Notes: a model not told the origin generated them from the sequence alone. A stretch of 64,000 bases of DNA from Atopomonas hussainii (GCF_900109735.1 NZ_FOAS01000001.1:62001-126000); one strand, 5' to 3'. Numbered from the stretch's first letter, positions 24,575-34,363 are shown. A program made the numbers and translations.

Positions 24575-25522
24575 GTGAGCCAGACTACGCCCGACGTGAG
24601 TACCTTCCAAGGCCTGATTCTTGCCCTGCAACATTTCTGGGCTGAGCAAGGCTGCGTGATTTTGCAGCCCTATGACATGGAAATGGGTGCCGGCACCTTC
24701 CACACCGCAACCTTTTTGCGCGCCATTGGCCCCGAGACTTGGAATGCCGCCTACGTGCAGCCCTCGCGCCGCCCGGCCGATGGTCGCTACGGCGAGAACC
24801 CCAACCGCCTGCAGCACTACTACCAGTTTCAGGTGGTGTTAAAGCCCAATCCGGACAACATCCAAGACCTGTACTTAGCCTCGCTGCGCCACATTGGTAT
24901 CGACACCAACGTGCACGATGTGCGCTTTGTGGAAGACAACTGGGAGTCGCCAACCCTCGGCGCCTGGGGCTTAGGTTGGGAAGTGTGGCTCAACGGTATG
25001 GAAGTCACCCAGTTCACCTACTTCCAGCAAGTGGGCGGCGTGGAGTGCTATCCGGTGACTGGCGAGATCACCTACGGCTTAGAGCGCTTGGCCATGTACC
25101 TGCAAGGCGTCGACTCAGTGTATGACTTGGTCTACTCCGACGGCCCATTCGGCAAGGTCACCTACGGCGATGTGTTCCACCAAAACGAAGTGGAGCAATC
25201 GACCTACAACTTCGAGCACGCCAACGTCGAAAAACTCTTCGACCTGTTCGATTTCTACGAGGCCGAAGCTAACCGCTTGATGGAACAGCAACTGCCGCTG
25301 CCAGCCTACGAAATGGTCATCAAGGCCAGCCACAGCTTTAACCTGCTGGATGCGCGTCGAGCGATTTCGGTGACTGCTCGCCAGCAATACATTCTGCGTG
25401 TGCGCACCTTGGCGCGCAGCATCGCGCAAAGCTACCTGCTGGCGCGTGCCAAACTCGGTTTCCCGATGGCCACCCCTGAGCTGCGTGATGAAGTACTGGC
25501 CAAACTGAAGGAGGCCGAATAA
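24575..25522 (+). CDS. glyQ: Glycyl-tRNA synthetase, alpha subunit
   Basis: The 315-residue alpha subunit carries the class II catalytic core of the tetrameric glycyl-tRNA synthetase: [26 protein letters not shown], the motif-2 region [21 protein letters not shown], and [14 protein letters not shown]. Start choice is the GTG at 24575, giving [12 protein letters not shown], which matches pseudomonad GlyQ; a GTG at 24566 would add three residues. The stop overlaps the glyS ATG by one base. Confidence 0.97.
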   Translation: MSQTTPDVSTFQGLILALQHFWAEQGCVILQPYDMEMGAGTFHTATFLRAIGPETWNAAYVQPSRRPADGRYGENPNRLQHYYQFQVVLKPNPDNIQDLYLASLRHIGIDTNVHDVRFVEDNWESPTLGAWGLGWEVWLNGMEVTQFTYFQQVGGVECYPVTGEITYGLERLAMYLQGVDSVYDLVYSDGPFGKVTYGDVFHQNEVEQSTYNFEHANVEKLFDLFDFYEAEANRLMEQQLPLPAYEMVIKASHSFNLLDARRAISVTARQQYILRVRTLARSIAQSYLLARAKLGFPMATPELRDEVLAKLKEAE

Positions 25523-27573
25523 TGAGCGCCTATGATTTTCTGGTGGAACTGGGCACCGAAGAGCTGCCCCCTAAAGCGCTGAAAACCTTAGGCCAAGCCT
25601 TTGCCGCTGGGGTCGAGAAAGGCCTCAAGGCCGCCGGTTTAACCTACAGCCAAACGCGTTTTTTAGCCGCGCCGCGCCGCTTGGCGGTGATTGTTGAGCA
25701 GCTGGCCAGCCAGCAACCCGACCGCACCGTCAACCTCGACGGCCCGCCCTTGGCCGCCGCGTTTAAAGACGGCGAGCCGACCCAAGCCGCACTGGGCTTT
25801 GCCCGCAAGTGTGGCGTGGAGCTGAGCGAGATCGACACCTCCGGCCCCAAGCTGCGCTTTAGTCAAGAAATTGCCGGCCAAGCCGCAAGCAGCTTGCTGC
25901 CCGGCATTGTTGAGCAAGCGCTGGCCGATCTGCCGATTCCTAAGCGCATGCGCTGGGGCGCGCGTAAAGAAGAGTTCGTCCGCCCAGTGCAGTGGCTCGT
26001 CATGCTGCACGGCAACGACGTGGTGGATTGCACTGTGCTGGCACATAAAGCCGGGCGCACCTCGCGCGGCCATCGCTTCCATGCCGATCAGGATGTGACC
26101 ATCGGCAACGCCGCCAGCTACGCCAGCGACCTGCGCGCCGCCTATGTGGTGGCCGATTTCGCCGAGCGCCGCGCGGCGATCCAAGCCCGCGTCGAGCAAC
26201 TGGCGGCTGAACAGGGCGGCACCGCGATCGTCCCCGAAAGCCTGTTGGATGAAGTGACCGCACTGGTCGAGTGGCCCGTGCCGCTGGTCTGCTCGTTCGA
26301 GGAGCGCTTCCTCGCCGTGCCGCAAGAAGCGCTGATCACCACCATGCAGGACAACCAGAAGTACTTCTGCTTGGTGGATGGCAACGGCAAGCTGCTGCCG
26401 CGCTTTATCACCGTGGCCAACATCGAATCGAAAGACCCGGCGCAAATCATCGCCGGTAACGAGAAAGTGGTGCGCCCGCGTTTGTCCGACGCCGAGTTCT
26501 TCTTCAATCAGGACAAAAAGCACGCGCTGGAAAGCTTCAACCAGCGCCTCGCCAACGTAGTGTTCCAAGCGCAGCTAGGCAGCGTGTTTAACAAGGCCGA
26601 ACGTGTTGCTGCGCTGGCCGCGTTTATCGCCACGCAGATTGGCGGCGATGCCGAGCGCGCCGCGCGTGCTGGCCTGTTGTCCAAGTGCGACCTAGCCACC
26701 GAGATGGTCGGCGAGTTCCCCGAGATGCAAGGCATCGCCGGCTACTACTACGCCCTGCACGGCGGCGAAGCCGAAGACGTTGCCCACGCGCTGAACGAAC
26801 AGTACATGCCGCGCGGCGCTGGCGCCGAACTGCCGCAAACCTTAACCGGCGCTGCCGTGGCGGTGGCCGATAAGCTGGATACCTTAGTCGGCATCTTCGG
26901 CATCGGCATGCTGCCCACCGGCAGTAAAGACCCGTATGCCTTGCGCCGCGCCGCGCTCGGTGTGCTGCGGATTCTGATCGAGAAGCAGCTGGATCTGGAC
27001 TTGGTCGCTGCCGTGGCCAAGGCCATCGAGCTGTACGCCGACAAGGTCAAAGCCGACGGCTTGGCCGCGCAAGTGCTGGACTTTATCTTCGACCGCCTGC
27101 GCGCGCGCTACGAAGACGAAGGCATCGACGTGGCCGTGTACCAAGCCGTGCGCGCCTTGTCGCCCGCCGCGCCGCTGGACTTCGACCAGCGCGTGCAGGC
27201 CGTGCAGGCGTTCCGCGCGCTGCCTGAAGCCGAAGCACTGGCCGCCGCTAACAAGCGGGTGTCCAACCTGCTGGCCAAAGCCGATGTGGCGGTGCCGCAG
27301 AGCATCGACGGCGCGCTGCTGAGCGAAAGCGCCGAGCAAGCGCTGGCCGAGGCCATCCAAACCGCGCAAGCCCAGGTTGCCCCGCTAGCTGCCGCACGCG
27401 ATTACCGTGCTGCACTGACTCAGCTGGCCAGCCTGCGTGCGCCGGTGGATGCTTTCTTCGAGCAAGTGCTGGTGAATGCCGACGACGCTGCCGTGAAAGC
27501 CAACCGCTACGCCTTGCTGGCGCAGTTGCGCGGCTTGTTTTTGGGCGCCGCTGACATCTCGCTGCTGGGCTAA
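25522..27573 (+). CDS. glyS: Glycyl-tRNA synthetase, beta subunit
   Basis: The 683-residue beta subunit recognises tRNA-Gly. It opens with [19 protein letters not shown], the GlyS signature, and includes an HD-like central domain ([26 protein letters not shown]) and a C-terminal anticodon-binding domain (about 560-680). Length is normal. It is translationally coupled to glyQ and followed by gmhB after 2 bp, forming a glyQ-glyS-gmhB-acyltransferase operon. Confidence 0.97.
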   Translation: MSAYDFLVELGTEELPPKALKTLGQAFAAGVEKGLKAAGLTYSQTRFLAAPRRLAVIVEQLASQQPDRTVNLDGPPLAAAFKDGEPTQAALGFARKCGVELSEIDTSGPKLRFSQEIAGQAASSLLPGIVEQALADLPIPKRMRWGARKEEFVRPVQWLVMLHGNDVVDCTVLAHKAGRTSRGHRFHADQDVTIGNAASYASDLRAAYVVADFAERRAAIQARVEQLAAEQGGTAIVPESLLDEVTALVEWPVPLVCSFEERFLAVPQEALITTMQDNQKYFCLVDGNGKLLPRFITVANIESKDPAQIIAGNEKVVRPRLSDAEFFFNQDKKHALESFNQRLANVVFQAQLGSVFNKAERVAALAAFIATQIGGDAERAARAGLLSKCDLATEMVGEFPEMQGIAGYYYALHGGEAEDVAHALNEQYMPRGAGAELPQTLTGAAVAVADKLDTLVGIFGIGMLPTGSKDPYALRRAALGVLRILIEKQLDLDLVAAVAKAIELYADKVKADGLAAQVLDFIFDRLRARYEDEGIDVAVYQAVRALSPAAPLDFDQRVQAVQAFRALPEAEALAAANKRVSNLLAKADVAVPQSIDGALLSESAEQALAEAIQTAQAQVAPLAAARDYRAALTQLASLRAPVDAFFEQVLVNADDAAVKANRYALLAQLRGLFLGAADISLLG

Positions 27574-27575
27574 GC

Positions 27576-28112
27576 ATGAAGCTGCTGATTCTCGACCGCG
27601 ACGGAGTGATCAATCAGGACTCCGACGACTACATCAAGAGTGTCGCCGAGTGGCTGCCGCTGCCCGGCGCGGTCGAGGCCATCGCGGCACTGTCTAAGGC
27701 GGGCTGGACGATTGCCGTAGCCACCAACCAATCCGGTTTGGCGCGCGGCTATTTTGATCTGGCCACGCTAGAGGCCATGCACGTCGAGCTGCAGCGCTTA
27801 GTCGGCGAGCACGGCGGACGCGTCGATGCCATTCATTATTGCCCGCACGGGCCAGATGACGACTGCACCTGCCGCAAGCCACTACCCGGCATGATCGAAG
27901 CCATTGGCCGCCAGTTCGACGCAGATTTACGCGGCGTTTGGCTGGTAGGCGACAGCCTGCGCGATCTCGAAGCGGGCCTTGCCGTAGGCTGTCAGCCAGT
28001 GCTGGTAAAAACCGGCAAAGGTGAGCGCAGCTTGGCCAAGCCGCTGCCAGCAGGTACGCTGGTGTTCGACGACTTGGCCGCCGTGGCGCGCCATCTGCTA
28101 CAAAATAGTTAA
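27576..28112 (+). CDS. gmhB: D-glycero-beta-D-manno-heptose-1,7-bisphosphate 7-phosphatase
   Basis: The 178-residue HAD phosphatase removes the C7 phosphate from heptose bisphosphate in ADP-heptose synthesis for the LPS core. The nucleophile motif is LILDRDGVIN (residues 3-12), motif II ATNQSGLARG, the zinc loop CPHGPDDDCTCRKP with its cysteines, and motif IV VGDSLRDLEAG. It starts 2 bp after glyS and lies before a lysophospholipid acyltransferase gene; both downstream genes serve envelope lipids. Confidence 0.94.
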   Translation: MKLLILDRDGVINQDSDDYIKSVAEWLPLPGAVEAIAALSKAGWTIAVATNQSGLARGYFDLATLEAMHVELQRLVGEHGGRVDAIHYCPHGPDDDCTCRKPLPGMIEAIGRQFDADLRGVWLVGDSLRDLEAGLAVGCQPVLVKTGKGERSLAKPLPAGTLVFDDLAAVARHLLQNS

Positions 28113-28143
28113 AGAAGGGTTACTAAACAGGGGGAGCCACAAC

Positions 28144-28917
28144 ATGGCTTTGCTGATCCAAGGATTGCGAACGGCATTGTTCTACTTCTTACTCGCCAGC
28201 AGCGCCTTTGTTTGGGGCTCGCTCAGTTTGTTGGTGGGGCCCTTCTTACCGTTCCCGCAGCGTTTCGCCTTTATTATCGGCACTTGGACGCGCATGGCGA
28301 TGTTCTTCGCTCACCATGTGGCCGGCATTCAGGTGCGCGTACATGGCGCAGAAAATATCCCGCGTGACGCCTGCGTGATCATGGCCAAGCACCAGAGCAC
28401 GTGGGAAACCTTCTTCCTGCAAACCCTAATCGCTCCGCAAGTGCAGGTAATCAAGCGCGAACTGCTTAGCGTGCCGTTTTTCGGCTGGGCGTTTGCGCTG
28501 ATCAACCCCATCGCCATCGACCGCAAAGCCGGCCAGCAAGCGCTCCATCAGTTGATTGAGCAAGGCCGGGAAAACTTAAAAGACGGTAACTGGGTGCTGA
28601 TCTTCCCCGAGGGCACGCGCATCCCCAATGGCCGGGTGGGCAAGTTCTCGCGCGGTGGCGCCACGCTGGCCTGCGCTGCCGGTGTGCCGGTGCTGCCGAT
28701 TGCCCACAACGCCGCCACCTGCTGGCCCACCCATACTTGGTGGAAAACCCCCGGCGTGATCGACGTAGTGATTGGTGCGCCCATCGCGCCAAACGGCAAT
28801 GACAGCCAAGCGATTGCCGAGCTGAACACGCGCTGCCACGACTGGATTGTGGCGCGGCAAGCCGAGCTAGGCTGCATCTTCGCCGAAGGCGAACTGGCGG
28901 ATTTACGCGATGCGTAA
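28144..28917 (+). CDS. 1-acyl-sn-glycerol-3-phosphate acyltransferase (PlsC family)
   Basis: The 257-residue enzyme acylates lysophosphatidic acid at the inner membrane. It has an N-terminal hydrophobic segment (residues 8-36), a catalytic motif AKHQSTWETF (His83; the HX4D acid is Glu here, as common in this subgroup), IDRK near 120 and the substrate motif FPEGTRIP near 157. The ATG at 28144 has a GGGGGAG upstream; the longer open frame overlaps gmhB and is not used. A homologue sits between gyrB and gmhB in P. aeruginosa; here gyrB is not next to it. Confidence 0.9.
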   Translation: MALLIQGLRTALFYFLLASSAFVWGSLSLLVGPFLPFPQRFAFIIGTWTRMAMFFAHHVAGIQVRVHGAENIPRDACVIMAKHQSTWETFFLQTLIAPQVQVIKRELLSVPFFGWAFALINPIAIDRKAGQQALHQLIEQGRENLKDGNWVLIFPEGTRIPNGRVGKFSRGGATLACAAGVPVLPIAHNAATCWPTHTWWKTPGVIDVVIGAPIAPNGNDSQAIAELNTRCHDWIVARQAELGCIFAEGELADLRDA

Positions 28918-29143
28918 TATCAGTCTACTCAGCGCCGCCTTGCTGCTGGCCGGCTGCGCCAGCCAAGCCCCGGAGGCACAGCGCCCACAAGCGTTTAGCG
29001 CGCAAAATAACCCCGCCGCCGATTACTGCGAAACGCAGGGCGGGCGTTATGAGCGCGCCCTACAAGGCGCGGGCTACTGTCATTTACCCAATGGCACCAC
29101 GCGGGATGCGGCGATGCTGCTGCAAGAAAAGCCCAACCAATAA
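28910..29143 (+). CDS. Small DUF333-type lipoprotein
   Basis: A 77-residue protein with lipoprotein signal MRNISLLSAALLLAGC (acylated Cys16). The body has NPAADYCETQGGRYE...GYCHLPNGTTRDAAMLL, the paired-cysteine pattern of the DUF333 (putative hemolysin-related) family, whose role is unknown. It overlaps the end of the acyltransferase gene by 8 bp, so it is probably the last gene of the glyQ operon. Its stop is 4 bp from that of the convergent gene. Confidence 0.75.
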   Translation: MRNISLLSAALLLAGCASQAPEAQRPQAFSAQNNPAADYCETQGGRYERALQGAGYCHLPNGTTRDAAMLLQEKPNQ

Positions 29144-29147
29144 CGGC

Positions 29148-29354
29148 TTACGCCTGATCGCGGTCTTTCTCGACGTCTTTCGCCATCTTGCCCAATTCGC
29201 GCTGGAACTGTTCTTCCTGCACGCTACTTTTGCGCCGCCAGGCGCGACGATCGGGCTTCATTTGCGCGGCATACAGCACCACTTCGGCACCGTTTTTTTC
29301 CAGAAAAGCTTGCGCTTGTTGCTCAAGTTGCGCGCGTAGCTGGTCTTTGGTCAA
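29148..29354 (-). CDS. Small conserved protein of unknown function (TTG start)
   Basis: A 68-residue, highly charged helical protein (KDQLRAQLEQQAQAFLEKNGAEVVLYAAQMKPDRRAWRRKSSVQEEQFQRELGKMAKDVEKDRDQA). I start it at TTG on the complement at 29354 because a perfect AAGGAG lies 7 bp upstream; the region further upstream reads unlike protein. No function can be given. It is cytoplasmic by composition. It converges on the DUF333 gene. Confidence 0.6.
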   Translation of the reverse strand: MTKDQLRAQLEQQAQAFLEKNGAEVVLYAAQMKPDRRAWRRKSSVQEEQFQRELGKMAKDVEKDRDQA

Positions 29355-29529
29355 AGGGTTCTCCTTAAGAAACCTAGGGGTGCCCTCACGCGGTGGCAGC
29401 CCAAAGAAGAAACACCTCCATGTAACGAGGTTGGTCACTCCAGACCGACGGCTCAATCATTCAGCCGCCGCAGCCCTCTTGGCGGCCGGCAATTTAGCAT
29501 AGCTCATTGCTTTTTATAGCCATCAGCCA

Positions 29530-30393
29530 CTATTCAGCTGACCGCTTATCGCAAATTGTGTGCGCCGCCTCCCAGCCCTGCATCAGCTCTTTGCGCTCGC
29601 TACCCCAGCGGAATTGACCCACTTCACCGGTTTCACGAATCACCCGATGACAGGGAATCAAAAAACCCAAGGTATTAGCCGCCAGCGCCGAGCCCACCGC
29701 CCGCGCCGCTTTGGGCTTGCCGGCCAAGCTGGCCAGCTGGGCGTAGCCGAGCACTTGCCCCGGCTGCGTGGCCAATAAGGCCTGCCAGACTTGCAGCTGG
29801 AAGTTACTTCCGCGTAGCAGCAGGTTCAGCGGCTGGCGGTGGCCTGCCGGGGCAAAAATGCGCATGGCATACGCCTGCGCGGCGCCTTGCTCGGCACACA
29901 TCTGTGCCTGCGGCCAAAGGCGTTGGAGCTCGGCTTGGGCGAGTGCGCCGTCGTCATCAAAAAACGCCAGATGGCACAGCCCGCGCGCTGTCCAGGCCAG
30001 CAAAACCGCACCAAACGGCGAGCAGGCGGCGCCAAAGCCGATGGTCAGTCCGGCGCCTTGCGCTTTGATCTCACCGGGGCTCATGGCCTCACAGGTGACC
30101 AGCAAATCATGCAGACGACCAGGGCCGGAGAGCCCGGCACTGAAGCTGGCCTCCAGCAAAGATTGCGATGCCTTAAGGGAGGCCTTGGCGCGCTCTTTGG
30201 TTAAGAACTGCAAAAAACGCTTGGGTGACACGCCCACCCAACGACTAAACAAACGCTGAAAATGAAACTCCGAGAGCCCCACCTGCGCGGCCACTTCGGC
30301 CAGACTCGGCTGCTGCGCTTGTTGCGCGCGCAGGTAGCGAATCGCCGCCGCCATTTGCGCGTAATGCTCGGCGCTCAATGCCGCGTCGTTCAT
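29530..30393 (-). CDS. Ada-like bifunctional protein: AraC-type HTH fused to O6-methylguanine-DNA methyltransferase
   Basis: The 287-residue protein has an AraC-type DNA-binding domain (residues about 15-100; QPSLAEVAAQVGLSEFHFQRLFSRWVGVSPKRFLQ) followed by an RNase-H-like domain and the suicidal methyltransferase domain with LGYAQLASLAGKPKAARAVGSALAANTLGFLIPCHRVI, acceptor Cys at about 248. It lacks the N-terminal zinc-cysteine domain of full Ada that senses methylphosphotriesters, so it cannot self-activate in the E. coli manner. Start at 30393 overlaps the stop of the upstream EamA gene (ATGA), so both form an operon. Confidence 0.9.
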   Translation of the reverse strand: MNDAALSAEHYAQMAAAIRYLRAQQAQQPSLAEVAAQVGLSEFHFQRLFSRWVGVSPKRFLQFLTKERAKASLKASQSLLEASFSAGLSGPGRLHDLLVTCEAMSPGEIKAQGAGLTIGFGAACSPFGAVLLAWTARGLCHLAFFDDDGALAQAELQRLWPQAQMCAEQGAAQAYAMRIFAPAGHRQPLNLLLRGSNFQLQVWQALLATQPGQVLGYAQLASLAGKPKAARAVGSALAANTLGFLIPCHRVIRETGEVGQFRWGSERKELMQGWEAAHTICDKRSAE

Positions 30394-31280
30394 GGGCTGA
30401 GCTCCGTCTTGCGCCACAACACGCGCGGGTTAAAGCCGGTGACCAACGCCGTGCCGAGCAACACCACCAGCGCACCGCCAGCGGTGTGCCAGCCCACCGG
30501 CTCGTGCAAAAACAGCCAGCCCCACAGCACACCAAACAGCGGGATTAAAAACGTCACCGTTAACGCCTGCGCGGCGCCTAACTCGGCCAACAGGCGGAAA
30601 TACAGCAAATACGCCACGCCAGAACAAACCACCCCCAACGCCAACACGGCGGCTGCTACGTCCCACCCCGGCATCTGCGCCGGCACGGCGGTGGGCAGCC
30701 ACGGCAATAACAAAAAGCTCGCCGCCCACATGCTGCCATGCGCATTACTGAAGGCATCCACCTCGCTATGCCCACGCGCATAGTTAGAGGCAATGCCATA
30801 ACACAACGCCGCGCCCAAGCAGGCCAGCACCGCCCACAACACCGGCGCGCTTAACTGCTGCCGGGTAAACCCCACCAACAGCGCCACACCCGCCACACCC
30901 AAAAACAAACCGAAAGCAACCCGCGCTGGCAGCGCTTGGCGCGACAGCAACGCAGCAATCAGCGCCCCCCATAAGGGCGCCGTCGCATTAAGAATGGCCA
31001 TCAGCGACGCCGATAAATGCTGCGCGGCATGGCTGTATAGCCAAAACGGCAAGGCGCTATTGAACAGGCCAAGAATCAAGAAATGCCGCGCATGCACGCG
31101 CAGCGCCAGCAGGCGCTTTAGCCAAGCAGCGCACAGCAACAAGAACAGCGCAGCGCCCAACACGCGCCCGCCCGCCAACCACACGCTACCCAGCGCTGGC
31201 GCAGCGATACGCATAAAGAGAAAGGACGCGCCCCAAATAGCCGCCAAACTCAGCAGGCGCAGTGCATTGGCCGCCGTCAT
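30390..31280 (-). CDS. EamA/DMT superfamily transporter
   Basis: The 296-residue protein has ten membrane segments in two EamA repeats (residues about 5-140 and 147-285). Typical stretches are AAIWGASFLFMRIAAPALG at the first helix, NATAPLWGALIAALLSRQALPARVAFGLFLGVAGVALLV at the end of repeat one, and TVTFLIPLFGVLWGWLFLHEPVGWHTAGGALVVLLGTALVTG at the end of repeat two. Such proteins export amino acids or other metabolites; the substrate is unknown. It overlaps the downstream Ada-like gene by 4 bp. Confidence 0.87.
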   Translation of the reverse strand: MTAANALRLLSLAAIWGASFLFMRIAAPALGSVWLAGGRVLGAALFLLLCAAWLKRLLALRVHARHFLILGLFNSALPFWLYSHAAQHLSASLMAILNATAPLWGALIAALLSRQALPARVAFGLFLGVAGVALLVGFTRQQLSAPVLWAVLACLGAALCYGIASNYARGHSEVDAFSNAHGSMWAASFLLLPWLPTAVPAQMPGWDVAAAVLALGVVCSGVAYLLYFRLLAELGAAQALTVTFLIPLFGVLWGWLFLHEPVGWHTAGGALVVLLGTALVTGFNPRVLWRKTELSP

Positions 31281-31393
31281 GGCCTACCTCAAGATCAACC
31301 GTGAGTGAGCCGCCACTATAGGGTGCTAGGCATAGGCCCTCCACCCGATTCTTGCGCTAATGGGGCATGCAGCGAACCCCTGCTGCGCGAAGC

Positions 31394-31834
31394 TTACGCC
31401 TGCACATCCACCGCTGGCAGGGTGCTTGGCCGCTCGGCCAAACTCTCGACTAAATCCTGCAAGCGTTGCCCGGCATCTTGTTCGGGCAAGTTACTGATCG
31501 CGTCGTTGCGGTTGATCAGGTTGCGGATGTCGTTGGCATCGGTCAGCGAGAGGGTGTTGCTGCTCGGTGCATCGCCTTCCAGTGTGACGGCGAGGTAAGT
31601 GTCGAGCTGCTGTTGTTGGCTGCGGCCGGTGTAGATGTCGGCAGCGGCGCTGCGGCGGCTGGTTTGCGTGGCCTCTTGTGCCGCTTGGGCGTTTTGCAGG
31701 CGGTCTTGAGTGGTGTCGACGGCGCGATTGACGTCTTCAGGGGTGATGCCCGCCTGCGGATTTTGCGCCGCCGCGTCGCCCACGCGACGAATCACTTGGG
31801 TGGGCAGGGGCGAATTGCCAAGGCCGTTAATCAT
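31394..31834 (-). CDS. Hypothetical hydrophilic protein with flexible N-terminal half
   Basis: I do not recognise this 146-residue protein. It is polar and helical, rich in Gln, Asn, Ala and Asp, without signal peptide or membrane segment (INGLGNSPLPTQVIRRVGDAAAQNPQAGITPEDVNRAVDTTQDRLQNAQ at the start, LTDANDIRNLINRNDAISNLPEQDAGQRLQDLVESL near the end). A very strong AGGAGG precedes the ATG at a proper distance, which supports expression. The composition recalls small proteins handled by secretion systems or surface structures, but nothing proves this. It is monocistronic. Confidence 0.6.
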   Translation of the reverse strand: MINGLGNSPLPTQVIRRVGDAAAQNPQAGITPEDVNRAVDTTQDRLQNAQAAQEATQTSRRSAAADIYTGRSQQQQLDTYLAVTLEGDAPSSNTLSLTDANDIRNLINRNDAISNLPEQDAGQRLQDLVESLAERPSTLPAVDVQA

Positions 31835-31975
31835 GGGACACCTCCTAAAAACTGCAGCCAGTATAGGAGCGCCAGCGTGGTGGCCCAGTGCCGTTTGGCG
31901 AAAAAATGATCAACCGCAGTTGCCAAACGACCGACAAGAAGAAAACATCGGCAAAATAGTGGCCAAATAGCGAAT

Positions 31976-32017
31976 AAAAGCGGCCAATATCGGCAAAAAT
32001 CGATAAAGACCGCTTTT
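31976..32017 (-). terminator. Possible terminator of the prlC-yheV transcript
   Basis: AAAAGCGG (31976-31983) and CCGCTTTT (32010-32017) are perfect 8-bp inverted repeats around 26 nt. On the minus strand they follow the yheV stop by about 35 bp and end in TTTTATT. The surrounding 31835-32051 gap is AT-rich with repeated GGCAAAA/GGCCAAA words and holds nothing else I can name. Confidence 0.4.
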
Positions 32018-32051
32018 CCGCTAAGTGTTTGCCAAATGTTGCAGCGCCGGG

Positions 32052-32318
32052 TTAATCGGGCTTTTTAAGCTTGGGATTAGGGAAAAACTGCACCGTCTGC
32101 ACCTGCGGGTTAGCTGGTTTCTTCGGCGCAGCGGCATTCACTCGTGTGGGCAATTCGCGGCTCACCGCGTTGCCGCGCTCGTCCAGCGTATCGGCATAGC
32201 CGCAGGCGACGCACTCGCGGTGCGGCACGCCGTCGACTTGCCACATGCGCAGCTTGTCCATCTCGCTACAGGCGGGGCACACAGCCCCAGCGATAAAGCG
32301 CTTTTGCACGTCGCTCAT
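32052..32318 (-). CDS. yheV: YheV family zinc-ribbon protein
   Basis: An 88-residue protein with two cysteine pairs, CPAC (residues 14-17) and CVAC (36-39), making a zinc ribbon as in E. coli YheV; the C-terminal half is Pro/Lys-rich and probably disordered. Function is unknown. It overlaps the end of prlC by 4 bp, and the prlC-yheV pairing is conserved in gammaproteobacteria. Confidence 0.85.
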   Translation of the reverse strand: MSDVQKRFIAGAVCPACSEMDKLRMWQVDGVPHRECVACGYADTLDERGNAVSRELPTRVNAAAPKKPANPQVQTVQFFPNPKLKKPD

Positions 32319-34363
32319 GCGGCCTCCTCACTCAAGCCGCTGTGGCGCAGCAGGGCGTCGATGCTCGGTGCGCGGCCACGGAAGCGCTGGAACAGCACCA
32401 TCGGTGCTTCGGCACCGCCGTTGGCGAGAATGCAGTCGCGGAAGGCGCGGCCAGTGTCGGCGTTCAAGATGCCTTCTTCTTCGAAGCGGCTGAACGCATC
32501 GGCAGACAGCACTTCGGCCCACTTGTAGCTGTAATAACCGGCGGCGTAACCACCGGCGAAAATGTGCGCAAAGCTGTTGGGGAAGCGGTTGTAGGCCGGT
32601 GGCTGCATGACGGCCACTTCGCTACGGATAGCTTGCAGCACCTCGGCCACCGAGCGGCCATCGCCGTGGCTGGCGTGCAGTTCGAAGTCGAACAGCGAGA
32701 ACTCCAACTGACGCAGCATCATCAGGCCTGAGTGGAAGTTTTTCGCCGCGAGCATCTTGTCCAACAAGCTCTGCGGCAACGCTTCGCCAGTTTCATAGTG
32801 GCCGGAGATCAGCGCTAGGCCTTGCGGCTCCCAGCACCAGTTTTCCATAAACTGACTGGGCAACTCGACGGCATCCCACGCCACGCCGTTAATGCCCGAG
32901 GCACCTGCCTCGTTCACCCGAGTGAGCAGGTGGTGCAGGCCGTGGCCGAATTCGTGGAACAGCGTGGTCACTTCATCGTGCGTCAGCAGCGCCGGCTGGC
33001 TGCCCACCGCTGGGGTAAAGTTGCACACTAAGTAAGCTACCGGCAGCTTGAGGCTGCCGGCGCTGGTCAGGCGGCGGTCTTTGCAACCGTCCATCCACGC
33101 GCCGCCGCGCTTGTTGGCGCGGGCGTAGAGGTCGATAAAGAAGCGGCCGATTTGTTCGCCGTTTTCACGAATTTCAAACAGGCGCACATCGGCGTGCCAG
33201 CGCTCGACGTCGTGCAGCTCGTTGATCTGAATGCCGTACAGGCGCTCAACGATGGCGAACATGCCGCCCAGCACCTTGTCGATCGGGAAGTACGGACGCA
33301 GCTCTTCTTGCGCGACGCTGTATTTGGCTTGGCGCAGTTTTTCGCCGAAGTAGCCGACATCCCAACTCTGCAGATCGCTCACGCCTTGCTCGGCGGCAAA
33401 GGCGCGCAATTCGGCTAAATCCTGCTCGGCAAAGCGACGGCTCTTGGCGGCCAAGTCACGTAGGAAGCTCAGCACCTGCTCGGTGGACTCGGCCATCTTG
33501 CTGGCCAGCGACAGCTCGGCGTAGTTGGCAAAACCGAGCAGCTGGGCCATTTCATGGCGCAGGTCGAGAACCTCCGCCATCAGCGGGCCGTTATCGAACT
33601 CGCCAGCATTCGGGCCTTGCTCCGAGGCGCGCGTGCTGTAGGCCTGATAGATCTCTTCACGCAGGGCGCGGTCGTCGGCGTAGGTGATGACCGCGTAGTA
33701 GCTGGGGAACTCCAGCGTGACCAGATAGCCTTCCAGCTCGCGGGCTGCGGCGGCTTGGGCCATTTGCGCCAGCGCCGAATCGGGTAGACCGGCTAAACGG
33801 CTGGCGTCCGTCAGGTGCTTGGTCCACGCCTGCGTGGCATCGAGCAGTTGGTTGGAGAACTGGTTAGACAACTCCGCCAAGCGCGCCGAGATGGCCGCAA
33901 AACGCTGTTGTTGTTCGGCGGGCAGGTCGATACCCGTGAGGCGGAAGTCGCGCAAGTTGTGCTCAAGAATGGTCTTTTGCGCCACGCTAAAACCAGCCGC
34001 GGCGGGGCTGTTGGCCAGCGCCTCGAAGGCGTTGAACAGCTCACGGTTTTGCCCCAGCTCGGTCCAATAGGCCGACAGCTGCGGCAGGCAGGCCTGATAG
34101 GCTTCACGCAACCCGGCACTATTGCACACGGCGTTGAGGTGGCTGATCGGCCCCCAGGCGAGGCCTAGGCGCTCGCCGAGTTCATCCAAGGGCTGCACCA
34201 GACTTGCCCAGCTCGGCGCGGCCGGTTGTTGAGCCAGAATCTCGGCGATCGCCGTACGGTTGTCGGCCAGAATTTGCTCGATGGCCGGCTGCGCATGGGC
34301 GGCGCTAATTTGGCTGAAAGGGGGCAGGTCGTAGGCGCAGAGCAGCGGGTTGGCTTGGGTCAC
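32315..34363 (-). CDS. prlC: Oligopeptidase A
   Basis: The 682-residue zinc metallopeptidase of family M3 degrades signal peptides and other short peptides in the cytoplasm. The zinc site TLFHEFGHGLHH lies near residue 468, and YSYKWAEVLSADAF with a catalytic-region Tyr is near the C-terminus. I prefer the GTG at 34363 (MTQANPLLCAYDLPPF), which fits other PrlC proteins and has GAGGA upstream; a GTG at 34381 is also in frame. It is divergent from the gamma-carbonic anhydrase gene, as in P. aeruginosa. Confidence 0.95.
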   Translation of the reverse strand: MTQANPLLCAYDLPPFSQISAAHAQPAIEQILADNRTAIAEILAQQPAAPSWASLVQPLDELGERLGLAWGPISHLNAVCNSAGLREAYQACLPQLSAYWTELGQNRELFNAFEALANSPAAAGFSVAQKTILEHNLRDFRLTGIDLPAEQQQRFAAISARLAELSNQFSNQLLDATQAWTKHLTDASRLAGLPDSALAQMAQAAAARELEGYLVTLEFPSYYAVITYADDRALREEIYQAYSTRASEQGPNAGEFDNGPLMAEVLDLRHEMAQLLGFANYAELSLASKMAESTEQVLSFLRDLAAKSRRFAEQDLAELRAFAAEQGVSDLQSWDVGYFGEKLRQAKYSVAQEELRPYFPIDKVLGGMFAIVERLYGIQINELHDVERWHADVRLFEIRENGEQIGRFFIDLYARANKRGGAWMDGCKDRRLTSAGSLKLPVAYLVCNFTPAVGSQPALLTHDEVTTLFHEFGHGLHHLLTRVNEAGASGINGVAWDAVELPSQFMENWCWEPQGLALISGHYETGEALPQSLLDKMLAAKNFHSGLMMLRQLEFSLFDFELHASHGDGRSVAEVLQAIRSEVAVMQPPAYNRFPNSFAHIFAGGYAAGYYSYKWAEVLSADAFSRFEEEGILNADTGRAFRDCILANGGAEAPMVLFQRFRGRAPSIDALLRHSGLSEEAA

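Noticed and set aside
25663-26568. Minus-strand open frame of 301 codons
   Set aside because: Antisense to glyS; same G+C-driven artefact.
31835-32051. AT-rich gap with GGCAAAA/GGCCAAA words considered as a CRISPR-like or iteron array
   Set aside because: The words are irregular in spacing and length; no constant repeat unit.
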